From: CAVQDV01 sp963711375
GTDB lineage: Bacteria; Pseudomonadota; Gammaproteobacteria; Coxiellales; Coxiellaceae
Reading direction: 5' to 3'
Length of the DNA stretch: 64,000 nucleotides
Assembly (NCBI GenBank): GCA_963711375.1
Contig: CAVQDV010000005.1
Span: forward strand, 1,488,001-1,552,000
The translations under genes were made by a program, and so were the position numbers. Of this stretch, positions 32,796 to 40,490 are shown in pieces. Position 1 is the first letter of the stretch; every line of letters starts with the position of its first letter. The notes under the pieces were generated by a model. It had not been told where the DNA came from. It saw only the letters and a program-made list of their open reading frames with translations, and made no database searches.

Positions 32796-33353
32796 TTAAT
32801 GATAATGAATAATATCGTGAATGATTGCAATTTTTGGCGAGAGATTTCTGTAACCATGTGCTTGATTGGCATCGAATCGAAGTCCCTCACCTTTAGCAAG
32901 TGATTGCCATGTGCCATTTGCTAACACTTCCATTTTTCCTTGAGCCACTAGCACGTGTTCTATAACACCTGGTTGGTGAGGTGGTGATAAATGTTCACAT
33001 GAAGGCAATAATTCAAGGATATAAATTTCGCAGTTTAATTGTTCATCAAAAGGAAATAGCGGCATAACACGGATTTTTTTATCAGTGGGATGAAGTTTCT
33101 GGGTTTGCCCACTTCGATGAACGGGTTTATTAAACTCAGAATGAATATCTTCTATAAAGGAAGAAAAAGAGGTATTGAATCCGCTTGCAATTTTCCATAG
33201 GGTGGCAATAGTAGGGCTGGATTCTTCACGCTCTATCTGGCCAAGCATGGCTTTACTCACCCCTGTTTTTTCGGCGGCCTTGTCAAGGCTCCAGCCGTTT
33301 TTGCGGCGTAATTCTTTTAAAGTCAAAGAGATGCGCTTAAAAGTATTTTTCAT
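32796..33353 (-). CDS. XRE-family regulator with C-terminal cupin
   Basis: A 185-residue transcription factor: helix-turn-helix of XRE type at about residues 8-65 (LKELRRKNGWSLDKAAEKTGVSKAMLGQIEREESSPT) and a cupin sensor domain at about 110-180 (PPHQPGVIEHVLVAQGKMEVLANGTW). Such proteins usually repress their own promoter and that of a neighbouring metabolic gene, in response to a small ligand bound by the cupin. Two near-identical palindromes in the divergent spacer toward the AlaX-like gene are the probable operators. Confidence 0.92.
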   Translation of the reverse strand: MKNTFKRISLTLKELRRKNGWSLDKAAEKTGVSKAMLGQIEREESSPTIATLWKIASGFNTSFSSFIEDIHSEFNKPVHRSGQTQKLHPTDKKIRVMPLFPFDEQLNCEIYILELLPSCEHLSPPHQPGVIEHVLVAQGKMEVLANGTWQSLAKGEGLRFDANQAHGYRNLSPKIAIIHDIIHYH

Positions 33354-33377
33354 CGATCCACCTTATAAAAAACGATT

Positions 33378-33428
33378 GTGCGCTATAACGCACGGTGTTA
33401 GTATAGCGAATTATGCGTTATAACGCAC
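33378..33428. promoter_or_regulatory. Twin palindromic operators of the XRE-cupin regulator
   Basis: Site 1 is GTGCGCTATAACGCAC at 33378-33393 (one imperfect pair). Site 2 is TGCGTTATAACGCA at 33414-33427, a perfect palindrome. Their centres are 35 bases apart. Shared consensus TGCGYTATAACGCA. They lie in the 132-base spacer between the divergent XRE-cupin and AlaX-like genes, near where both promoters must be, so binding could repress both directions. Confidence 0.75.
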
Positions 33429-33485
33429 GTTTGATCAAGAAAATTTAAGGGGTTGAACAATTTGTTCAAAGAAATAAGGTGTAAA

Positions 33486-34142
33486 ATGCAAAAAGTATTT
33501 TGGGATAATCCATATCAATGTTATTTAATTACTCACGTCTCGTCTGTAAGTGGAAATTGGATTGTATTTGATGAGACGATTGCTTTCTCTTTTTCGGGCG
33601 GTCAGGAAAGTGATAAAGCTTATATTAATGGAATGCGTGTTCTTAATTCTGAAATTAAGGGCCATTTGATTTGCTATGCCCTGCCCGAAGGACATGGACT
33701 TTCACTTAATGATGAAGTGACGATGGAAATTGATTGGTCTCGACGATATAAGCTTATGCGCTTACACTTTTCTGCTGAATTAATTCTTGAACTTGTTACT
33801 AGAAAATTAGGTATTAAAAAAATTGGTGCGCATATTGCCGAAAATAAAGCGAGAATTGATTTTGTTTATGATAAAAATATTACTCCAATTTTAGAAGGTA
33901 TACTGGCAGAATATAAAGAAATCATTGCCAAAGATGTGCGGATTAAAACGGGTTTTTCCGATATTGAAAACCAAAGACGATATTGGGAAATAGAAGGATT
34001 TGCAAAGGTTCCCTGCGGAGGTACGCATGTAAAATCGACAGGTGAAGTTGGGTACGTAAGTCTAAAAAGAGTAAATATTGGTGGAGGAAAAGAACGAATC
34101 GAAATTAAGCTGGCTGATGACTTGCCAAGCGGCCGATCTTGA
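33486..34142 (+). CDS. AlaX-like trans-editing protein with altered zinc motif
   Basis: A 218-residue protein related to the editing domain of alanyl-tRNA synthetase (free-standing AlaX), which hydrolyses mischarged tRNA. The C-terminal zinc half-site CGGTHVKSTGEVG is intact (Cys177, His181). The N-terminal half-site, normally H-x3-H, reads HFSAE here (His94, Glu98), so one zinc ligand is replaced by glutamate. The family's N-terminal barrel is recognisable (FSFSGGQESDKAYING). The ATG at 33486 follows AAGGT; the frame upstream begins with TTG. Control by the adjacent XRE-cupin regulator is likely. An AlaX-derived amino acid processing role is an alternative. Confidence 0.82.
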   Translation: MQKVFWDNPYQCYLITHVSSVSGNWIVFDETIAFSFSGGQESDKAYINGMRVLNSEIKGHLICYALPEGHGLSLNDEVTMEIDWSRRYKLMRLHFSAELILELVTRKLGIKKIGAHIAENKARIDFVYDKNITPILEGILAEYKEIIAKDVRIKTGFSDIENQRRYWEIEGFAKVPCGGTHVKSTGEVGYVSLKRVNIGGGKERIEIKLADDLPSGRS

Positions 34143-34476
34143 GTTCTTTAATCCTTCAATTCCAAAAATATTAAGTTTAAACCAAATTAAATTGAGCGTG
34201 CTTGAGGCGCACAAAAAGAATCAAGAATTAAAAAGTGAGGTTAAAGATGTTTTTGTAGAAGGCAATAACATTGCATTTCGTGTTGAAGCCGCAGAAATTA
34301 CATCAAAGGATTACGATATCGCTATTGGCTATGAAAATTCGGAAATTTTCAATGATTGGTGTAGTCGTAGAATAGATAATCTTTTGCTGTATTACCTAAA
34401 TCTTAAACCGACGCCTTTGAAGATAAAGGTATACATGGATCATTTAACACAAAACCTAGTTGCATTAGCGACTTGA
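34117..34476 (+). CDS. Small protein of unknown function overlapping the AlaX-like gene
   Basis: Not recognised. About 119 residues from the ATG at 34117, or 132 from an in-frame ATG at 34078. It overlaps the preceding gene by 26 bases in a different frame. The product is soluble, mixed charge, with no signal peptide and no known motif. The overlap and the terminator 16 bases after its stop suggest that it is the second gene of a two-gene operon with the AlaX-like protein. Confidence 0.6.
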   Translation: MTCQAADLEFFNPSIPKILSLNQIKLSVLEAHKKNQELKSEVKDVFVEGNNIAFRVEAAEITSKDYDIAIGYENSEIFNDWCSRRIDNLLLYYLNLKPTPLKIKVYMDHLTQNLVALAT

Positions 34477-34491
34477 ATTCAGAACTCTATT

Positions 34492-34512
34492 AGAAAGACA
34501 ATCTTTCTTTTT
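34492..34512 (+). terminator. Intrinsic terminator after the AlaX-like operon
   Basis: AGAAAGA (34492-34498), loop CAA, TCTTTCT (34502-34508), then a run of T residues to 34512. Confidence 0.7.
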
Positions 34513-34630
34513 AATATATTGCCCACTATTTGATCCTTGTGTATTATAGCTGTAGCATCTCATTTTCAGGCTTTAGGTCTTGTTCTTTTTTCCCCTGGGC
34601 CTGTTTACTGAAAATAAATAGGGATATAAT

Positions 34631-35620
34631 ATGATAAAAAGATTTCAGAACACAAAAATGCTAAGGTATTTTATTGCTTTCTCCCTGTTACTTTTATTTT
34701 TTTCTCATGAAGCTTTTGCCCGCCCTCTAGAAAAATCAATTGATGTCGATAATGGCCAAATTAAATACTATCAAATTGGGTTGGGCAAACCCGTTTTGCT
34801 AATTCATGGGTTATTTGCAGACAAAGAACAATGGTTACGATTAGTCCAAACATTAATTCAGCTCGATCCAAAGATTACCCAGAAATTTCAATTTATTATT
34901 CCTGATTTACCTGGTTATGGGCATAGCACGAAATATCCTGTCACTGTTTATAATTTAGATGAAAGTGACGCAAGAACAAATTCATTAAACCAAGTTAGTA
35001 TTCTTCATGATTTTATTAGCAAATTGCACATCAACTCTCCGTTACAGATTGCTGGCAACTCTATGGGGGGGTTAATAATGACCCTGTATTCAGTTCATTA
35101 TCCAAAAGAGGTCGCTAGTTTAGCGTATATAGGGTCTCCAATAGGGATCTCAAATTTAACCCCAATATTTATTAACTCTGGTTTTCGCAAAGGATATAAT
35201 CCTTTTATACCCACGACTATCGAACAATTTAAAAATGAATTGCATTTTTTGTTAGTAAATTATGAAGCCATTATGCCCAGTGATGATCAAATTTTAAAAG
35301 AAATTATTCCTTTTGAGCAAAAGAATTTTCAAAGGTTTACAGCAACATATAATATGGTAACTCTAGAACAATACATTGATTATCTTAAAAGGCCCCTTCC
35401 AATTACCCAGCCTGTTCTGGTCCTTTGGGGGGAGAATGATTATATTTTTGGTAGCAGTACTCAGGCCTCAAAATTATGTCATAGCCTCAATAAATCACAA
35501 CATTGTTCATGGCACTCTATACCCAATGCCGGTCACGTGCTCATGATGGAAAATACCAAGGTCTTACTTATGGCTGCCCAATATTATGAGAGGTTTCTGA
35601 AGCACTCGTCCCCTCACTAG
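34631..35620 (+). CDS. Secreted alpha/beta hydrolase
   Basis: A 329-residue alpha/beta-fold hydrolase with a signal peptide (hydrophobic to about residue 24, then FSHEAFA with likely cleavage near 30). LLIHGLFADKEQW (about 56-68) gives the oxyanion HG motif, AGNSMGG the nucleophile Ser144, LWGENDYIFG the acid near 273, and NAGHVLMME the histidine near 301. It probably acts as an esterase or lipase in the periplasm or outside the cell; the substrate is unknown. It stands alone after a terminator. Confidence 0.88.
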   Translation: MIKRFQNTKMLRYFIAFSLLLLFFSHEAFARPLEKSIDVDNGQIKYYQIGLGKPVLLIHGLFADKEQWLRLVQTLIQLDPKITQKFQFIIPDLPGYGHSTKYPVTVYNLDESDARTNSLNQVSILHDFISKLHINSPLQIAGNSMGGLIMTLYSVHYPKEVASLAYIGSPIGISNLTPIFINSGFRKGYNPFIPTTIEQFKNELHFLLVNYEAIMPSDDQILKEIIPFEQKNFQRFTATYNMVTLEQYIDYLKRPLPITQPVLVLWGENDYIFGSSTQASKLCHSLNKSQHCSWHSIPNAGHVLMMENTKVLLMAAQYYERFLKHSSPH

Positions 35621-35667
35621 CCTTTTGCCCGAGCAACTTAAATTCACTGTTAGCGAGTGATTGCCAT

Positions 35668-35699
35668 GGGCGGTTAATGACTGTTGTCAAAACCCGCCC
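35668..35699. terminator. Possible hairpin between convergent genes
   Basis: GGGCGG (35668-35673) pairs with CCGCCC (35694-35699) across a 20-base loop, midway between two convergent genes. The long loop and lack of a U-tract make it a weak candidate. Confidence 0.3.
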
Positions 35700-35717
35700 T
35701 GGACTAATGATTCCAAA

Positions 35718-36095
35718 TTACTTTTTAAAAATGGATTGAGGTGGAGTAGTTGTAAATAATTGCAAATCAACTGAGCTCAAAGTTTGCTTGTCGAAGTACA
35801 TGCAAAGAACTCCAGTAGGATTTTGTTGGTGACCAGAAGCATTAGGGTCTTCCCAATGATGTTTGTTATTGAGTAATAATTCCATTTCCTCAGAATAACT
35901 GCTCAAACCTACTGAATACCAGCGATAAGGGACGACATGATGATTTTTAGCGGCAATGGCAATGTCGTGGATCACACCTGATGAAGCTGCTTGATAAAGC
36001 ATTTCTGGTTTAATACAAATAGAAGGGTTCGATGCAAGAGCAAGTGAAAATGGCGCTAAGCTCGCAAGTAAACTTAATTTCTGAATTAATTTCAT
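35718..36095 (-). CDS. Small secreted protein of unknown function
   Basis: Not recognised. 125 residues with a clear signal peptide (MKLIQKLSLLASLAPFSLAL, cleavage near ALAS). The mature part of about 100 residues has two cysteines (SICIKPEML and VLCMYFD) that may form a disulphide, and is histidine-rich. The ATG at 36095 follows AAGGAGT by seven bases; the longer frame to 36176 is unsupported. A short periplasmic or exported protein. Confidence 0.72.
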   Translation of the reverse strand: MKLIQKLSLLASLAPFSLALASNPSICIKPEMLYQAASSGVIHDIAIAAKNHHVVPYRWYSVGLSSYSEEMELLLNNKHHWEDPNASGHQQNPTGVLCMYFDKQTLSSVDLQLFTTTPPQSIFKK

Positions 36096-36268
36096 AATGA
36101 GACTCCTTGTTGTTATTTTGACTTTAATATTAAAAGTCATCAATAAATTATCGAAACACAATAATAATGTCAACAAGAGAATTTCGCCAAGGCTATTTAC
36201 AACTCCCTCTCTAATAGCTAATATCCACTCTTTTAAATCTACATTAATACATAAAAAGAGGACTCAAT

Positions 36269-37036
36269 ATGTATAAGCTTAACTATCTTATCGGCGGTGC
36301 TGCTCTGGTTTTAGCAACTTCGGCTTTGGCTGGTGGCCCAGAAGTGGCTCCTGCTCCTGCTGCAGCCCCAGTTGAAACTTCCGGTTTCTACGTTGGCGTA
36401 AACGGCGGCTTAAGCCTTTTTCCCAACTACAGTGATACCAACAACAACTTTCCAAACGGAAACCTCGTCATACCTGTGAACGGCATAAATGCTGTTTTTG
36501 TTCCTTACAGCTACCAAACAGCTGGTTGGAACGCTGGCGCTTCCTTTGGCTATCGATGGAATGCTTGGCGTGCTGAGCTAGAGGGTTCCTACATGCAGCA
36601 AGCTGCTCGAAATGCAGCTCGTAACCAATTTATTCCTGGTTTTGGCACCTATAATTTGAAAAACCTCCAGATCTTAACGGTACTGGCTAATGGCTATTAC
36701 GATTTTGATCTAGGCAACAACTTTGTGCCCTATGTTGGTCTTGGTCTTGGTTGGGGACAAACCAAAACACGCTTTGCTTTCATCCCTGTTAACCTGAACA
36801 ATAGCTTCAACTCAAGCTCCACCAGAAATGGCTTTGCCTTCCAAGGCGTTCTTGGTCTTGATTACAAAATCACAGACAATGTTCGTTTGGGCCTAAGCTA
36901 TCACGCTGTTGGCATCACTGGCGGCAGCAACAACAATAGGGTTATCACGCTTAACAATACCAACAATATTGTAGCTCCAAACAACGGTTTTCTATTCGAA
37001 AACAAAATCAATTTAGGTTTAAGCTACTTTTTTTAA
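36269..37036 (+). CDS. Outer-membrane beta-barrel protein
   Basis: A 255-residue porin-family barrel. The signal peptide MYKLNYLIGGAALVLATSAL is cleaved near residue 21, followed by a Pro/Ala-rich linker (about 24-36). The barrel begins GFYVGVNGGLSLFP and shows alternating aromatic/glycine strands (NAGASFGYRWNAWRAELEG, FVPYVGLGLGWGQTK, RLGLSYHAVG). The last strand ends LGLSYFF with a terminal phenylalanine, the BAM recognition signature. Asn-rich loops are noticeable (e.g. SDTNNNFPNGN). GAGG lies upstream of the ATG. It likely has a surface or small-solute role; no homologue can be named. Confidence 0.88.
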   Translation: MYKLNYLIGGAALVLATSALAGGPEVAPAPAAAPVETSGFYVGVNGGLSLFPNYSDTNNNFPNGNLVIPVNGINAVFVPYSYQTAGWNAGASFGYRWNAWRAELEGSYMQQAARNAARNQFIPGFGTYNLKNLQILTVLANGYYDFDLGNNFVPYVGLGLGWGQTKTRFAFIPVNLNNSFNSSSTRNGFAFQGVLGLDYKITDNVRLGLSYHAVGITGGSNNNRVITLNNTNNIVAPNNGFLFENKINLGLSYFF

Positions 37037-37058
37037 TCGCTAATCTGCAGACTTTTGA

Positions 37059-37084
37059 GGCTCGAATTCGAAAGAATCCGGGCC
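37059..37084 (+). terminator. Hairpin after the beta-barrel gene
   Basis: GGCTCGAATTC (37059-37069), loop GAAA, GAATCCGGGCC (37074-37084), nine of eleven positions pairing, then TTCTATTT. It starts 23 bases after the stop codon. Confidence 0.6.
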
Positions 37085-37188
37085 TTCTATTTCACTAATC
37101 ACAAGAAGTTTTTGAAAAAGTTGGTGGATGAAAGCTATAATTAGTGCTATTATTGGTACTGAATAAAGACCTAAATTTGGAGAAAGCC

Positions 37189-37440
37189 ATGCAAGCCATT
37201 TATGCCAAACATGCCGCAAGTATTAGTGAGCTCAAAAAAAATCCTTCACTGTTGATCAGTTCTGCCGAGGGTCATCCTGTGGCCATCCTGAATCACAATG
37301 TGGCGACGGCCTATCTGATTCCAGCAGAGACCTTCGAGAGAATTCTTGAGGCTCTGGATGACCAACATTTGCAAGTCTTGGTCCAAAAACGTCTTTCAGA
37401 TAGCAAAAAACCAATTCGAGTGGACATTAATGAGTTATAA
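37189..37440 (+). CDS. Type II antitoxin, Phd/YefM-like
   Basis: An 83-residue antitoxin: MQAIYAKHAASISELKKNPS followed by LISSAEGHPVAILNHNVATAYLIPAETFERILE. This is the pattern of the Phd/YefM-fold antitoxins (StbD/RelB-like) that bind DNA through the N-terminal domain and the toxin through the C-terminal helix. The ATG at 37189 has GGAGA eight bases upstream. A RelE-type toxin gene begins within its last codons (11-base overlap) but stops after 24 codons, so the antitoxin appears orphaned. Confidence 0.82.
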   Translation: MQAIYAKHAASISELKKNPSLLISSAEGHPVAILNHNVATAYLIPAETFERILEALDDQHLQVLVQKRLSDSKKPIRVDINEL

Positions 37441-37504
37441 TCTCAAGTTTCACCCAGAGGCTTTAGATGAATGGAAAAAACGGATGCGATGCACTTTGGA
37501 ATGA
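37430..37504 (+). pseudogene. RelE-family toxin, truncated remnant
   Basis: MSYNLKFHPEALDEWKKRM then RCTLE and a stop. The first 17 residues match the N-terminus of RelE/StbE toxins (MxYxLxFxPxAxxEWKKL). After that homology ends and the rest of the usual ~85-95 residues is absent; no other frame downstream continues it. It overlaps the antitoxin by 11 bases, the normal arrangement for such pairs. Confidence 0.75.
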
Positions 37505-37556
37505 CACAAGAGAATTCTAATTTTTTCGTTCGGGTCTTGGGTAGCTGGAAGCCCTG

Positions 37557-38003
37557 CTATTTTTTGGAGTCTGTAACGGTGATGCTCACTTCATCATTAT
37601 TTCCGGACCATTTATCTTTTGATAAAGCGGCTCTTACTGGAGAAGACTCTATATTTTGAATAACGAAATTTTGCCCTTCATCATTGGGGGGGTTACTGAC
37701 ACTCAAAAGTGCTCCAAATATACCCGCAGGTTTTTTAAAGGATCTATCAACGGCCAAGTGGCCACCGACAGAAATTTTACCGTCAGACTCAGCCGTGCAA
37801 GTGATGAGGTCTTTGTTTTCTTTGCACTCGCCGTTCACTCCGCCATCTGTGTCTAGATCAATAGCATGAGTTGAATGGTTAATAATTTTGAAAGTAACAG
37901 ATTTCGCAGAAATGTTGGGTTTAGCAGATTCTTCTGCTAAGGCAGATCCTGCAAACAGTAGGCTGCTAACGGCCGTGATGGCTAAGAAACTGAATTTTTT
38001 CAT
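37557..38003 (-). CDS. Secreted protein of unknown function
   Basis: Not recognised. 148 residues; signal peptide MKKFSFLAITAVSSLLFAGS, cleavage near ALA-EE. The mature domain is about 125 residues, beta-rich, with two cysteines close together (GECKENKDLITC) and many Ser/Asp/Asn residues. The ATG at 38003 follows GAGGGA; the longer frame to 38117 has no ribosome binding site. Downstream lies the decayed toxin-antitoxin region. Confidence 0.72.
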   Translation of the reverse strand: MKKFSFLAITAVSSLLFAGSALAEESAKPNISAKSVTFKIINHSTHAIDLDTDGGVNGECKENKDLITCTAESDGKISVGGHLAVDRSFKKPAGIFGALLSVSNPPNDEGQNFVIQNIESSPVRAALSKDKWSGNNDEVSITVTDSKK

Positions 38004-38152
38004 TCTATCCCTCGAATGTTGGCGTGATCTTAAAATATAGTGCACGGGATAGCTCCTGTCAAAAAAATCAGTAGGAGGCCTAAGTGGCCACGAGAGGACC
38101 AGAAATTGCTCGGGCAATCGTCGTTAGATGGAAACGCACCCCAGTGGGTATA

Positions 38153-39655
38153 TTACAAATAATTTAATATTTCTTCCTCTGTAACTTTATCCTGTGCCAT
38201 TGCAATATGCCAATCGGGACGAATTAAGATATATCGGGAAGGATAAGTGTTTTCGGGAACATGACATATTTTAAGGTGTTTGATTTGGAATTTAATTTTT
38301 TCCTTACCGCAAACAATTAAGGTCCACAGAGTGGGGGATAATTTTTGATAAATGGATTTATCGAGGATTTTAATGTGCGGCAAAAAATAACCAGGTTTAG
38401 CAGTGGGGATATATTCCGATGGCTTCATGGGCGCTTCATTTTGATTATAGGTATATCCCAAGGTGATGCCGCCTGAATGAACATGTTGTTTCGCGATTCT
38501 AGCATTTTCTTCGGCGAATTTTTGTGGGTCTTTTTCCGGTGGAAATTGAGTTCTAACCGCCACGGCGTCGTTCGCATTTCTTTCAGCTGCTTTTAAATTC
38601 GTAAGACAAACAGGGCGTCGCTCGGTTTCATAAGTTTTCAGTAAGTCTTCAGAAGCACCATGATTAATAACGGCCGCTAATTTCCAGGCCAAGTTAGTGA
38701 CATCACCTAAGCCGGTATTTAAACCAAAACCACCCGTTGGTGCAAAAGCATGCGCGGCATCGCCCACCAAAAAAAGACGATTTTCTTTGGAAAATTGATC
38801 GGCAATTTGTATCTGCATGTCCCAGAAATGTTTGTTGATTATTTTCTTAGTGAAATGAACGCCAGAAAGATCTTCAATTAAGGCTTCAACATTAATATTA
38901 TCGATGTTTTCTTCGTCTCCGGGATATACAATTTGTGCATACCAAATGCCTTGGTTTAGGTCAATTGGACCCATGGCCGCAAAGGTTTTATTTTCCAGTA
39001 AATAATATAAAAAGCCTTTTTCAACCGTAATTTTATTTTGAAGATCATGGGATTCGAATAAGAGATTAATAACGCGTCTTTTTGGCGCTAATCCTTGAAA
39101 TGGAATTTTGACACTTTCTCGAGCCGTGCTGTTAGTCCCATCACAGGCAATCACATATTTTGCCTTGTAAATTTCGATCGATTGATCAAGCTTATTTTTA
39201 GAAGTGACATGAACAGAATGTTCTTTTAAGGCAAGGGACTGAACCTCATGATTTTTCAAAAAGCTTACGCATTCAAAATCAGACAATCGAAACCGCAAAA
39301 TATTCTCCGTTACATAAAGCGGAATTCGAACTCCTTTTTGTGCGGTAATATTGTCTTTAAATTGTTCCTCCGAACCAGCTGTAGCATAAGTCACGCCATT
39401 GAGCTTGGAGCACCAAACACCCCGCATTGGAAAATCGCTTGGAAACAAGGTATTTTCACGCAGTTTATCGGCGATACCCCAGCGCATCAATAACTCCATC
39501 GAGCGCTCGTTAAGCGATTGAGCGCGCGGAGAAAGCAAGGGATTTTCATATTTTTCAAGAATGAGTGTTTTAACTTGGTTCAAGCCAAGCTCGATACCCA
39601 TAGCAACCCCGGTGGGGCCCCCGCCAACGATAATTACATCATAGAGATTCGTCAT
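38153..39655 (-). CDS. FAD-dependent aromatic monooxygenase (PheA/TfdB type)
   Basis: A 500-residue flavoprotein hydroxylase. The dinucleotide site is IIVGGGPTGVAMGIEL (residues 8-23), the RAQSLNERSMELLMRWG segment follows at about 44-60, the second FAD motif (FLVGDAAHAFAPTGGFGLNTGLGD) is near 296-319, and a thioredoxin-like C-terminal domain is shorter than in phenol hydroxylase. Relatives hydroxylate phenols or polyketides using NAD(P)H and O2. An alpha/beta hydrolase lies 55 bases upstream on the same strand, an arrangement often seen in catabolic or modification clusters. Substrate unknown. Confidence 0.88.
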   Translation of the reverse strand: MTNLYDVIIVGGGPTGVAMGIELGLNQVKTLILEKYENPLLSPRAQSLNERSMELLMRWGIADKLRENTLFPSDFPMRGVWCSKLNGVTYATAGSEEQFKDNITAQKGVRIPLYVTENILRFRLSDFECVSFLKNHEVQSLALKEHSVHVTSKNKLDQSIEIYKAKYVIACDGTNSTARESVKIPFQGLAPKRRVINLLFESHDLQNKITVEKGFLYYLLENKTFAAMGPIDLNQGIWYAQIVYPGDEENIDNINVEALIEDLSGVHFTKKIINKHFWDMQIQIADQFSKENRLFLVGDAAHAFAPTGGFGLNTGLGDVTNLAWKLAAVINHGASEDLLKTYETERRPVCLTNLKAAERNANDAVAVRTQFPPEKDPQKFAEENARIAKQHVHSGGITLGYTYNQNEAPMKPSEYIPTAKPGYFLPHIKILDKSIYQKLSPTLWTLIVCGKEKIKFQIKHLKICHVPENTYPSRYILIRPDWHIAMAQDKVTEEEILNYL

Positions 39656-39710
39656 TTATTTGCCGCCTATTTCCTGCTGTATTTTTAACACTAGTCTACA
39701 CTTTTGTCTA

Positions 39711-40394
39711 TCAAACAAAATCCAACCAGATTTGCATGAGCTCCGTGACTTCTTTGGGAGACTCTATTGGGCTCATGTGTCCGCAATTTTTTATGATGGC
39801 TAAAGTAGAATGCGGAATATTTTCGGCCAATAATTGACTATCGGAAAAATTAAAATTCGCATCATTTTCAGAATGAATAATGAGAGTTGGACATGATATA
39901 TGCTTGAGAACGGCAAGACAATCGCCTCGCTTTAGCATGGCCTTTTCTTGATTGATAAAGGCCAATTTATTTCTCTCGAACATTGACATCACATTTTCAG
40001 CGACTTTTCTATTGTAAATAAAGGTGTTCATCAGTTTGTCTATGATTAATTCGTAATTTCCTTTTCCCGCTTGTTGAATCATGGCCTTTCTTGCTTCATG
40101 TTTTTCTACACTGTCGGGCAGGGGGGTAGTATTTAATAAAGCTAGTTTCAAAATTCGTTTAGGACATCGTTTCATAATTTCGAGCGCTAACCAACCTCCC
40201 ATAGAGTGTCCCGCTAAATTAAAATGAAGTGGCGAGACTTCTAGCACGGCGTCGACCATTTTTTCTGGAGAATCAGCTTGATTTAGATTAGGAATGATAA
40301 TATCCGTTTTCCCATCAAGTTGATGAGATTGATATTCCCAAACCGCGGCATCGGAAAGCAATCCTGGTAGCAGAACTAAAGCCATTTTGTTCAT
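39711..40394 (-). CDS. Alpha/beta hydrolase
   Basis: A 227-residue cytoplasmic alpha/beta hydrolase: VLLPGLLSDAAVWEYQ at the N-terminus, nucleophile elbow NLAGHSMGGWLALE, acid in IIHSENDANF, and histidine in IKNCGHMSPIESP. The start is taken at the ATG at 40394 (AGGAACGG just upstream); an ATG three codons later is possible and the open frame extends to 40439. Together with the downstream FAD monooxygenase it probably forms a two-gene operon. Divergent from the permease gene. Confidence 0.85.
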   Translation of the reverse strand: MNKMALVLLPGLLSDAAVWEYQSHQLDGKTDIIIPNLNQADSPEKMVDAVLEVSPLHFNLAGHSMGGWLALEIMKRCPKRILKLALLNTTPLPDSVEKHEARKAMIQQAGKGNYELIIDKLMNTFIYNRKVAENVMSMFERNKLAFINQEKAMLKRGDCLAVLKHISCPTLIIHSENDANFNFSDSQLLAENIPHSTLAIIKNCGHMSPIESPKEVTELMQIWLDFV

Positions 40395-40490
40395 CCGTTC
40401 CTGGGTCCTTAAGGCTGTCTCAAACTCCAATTTTAGCATGCCAGTTTGAGTATTTGCATTAGGCAGGGCGATGGTTTACCGTAGACCCCT

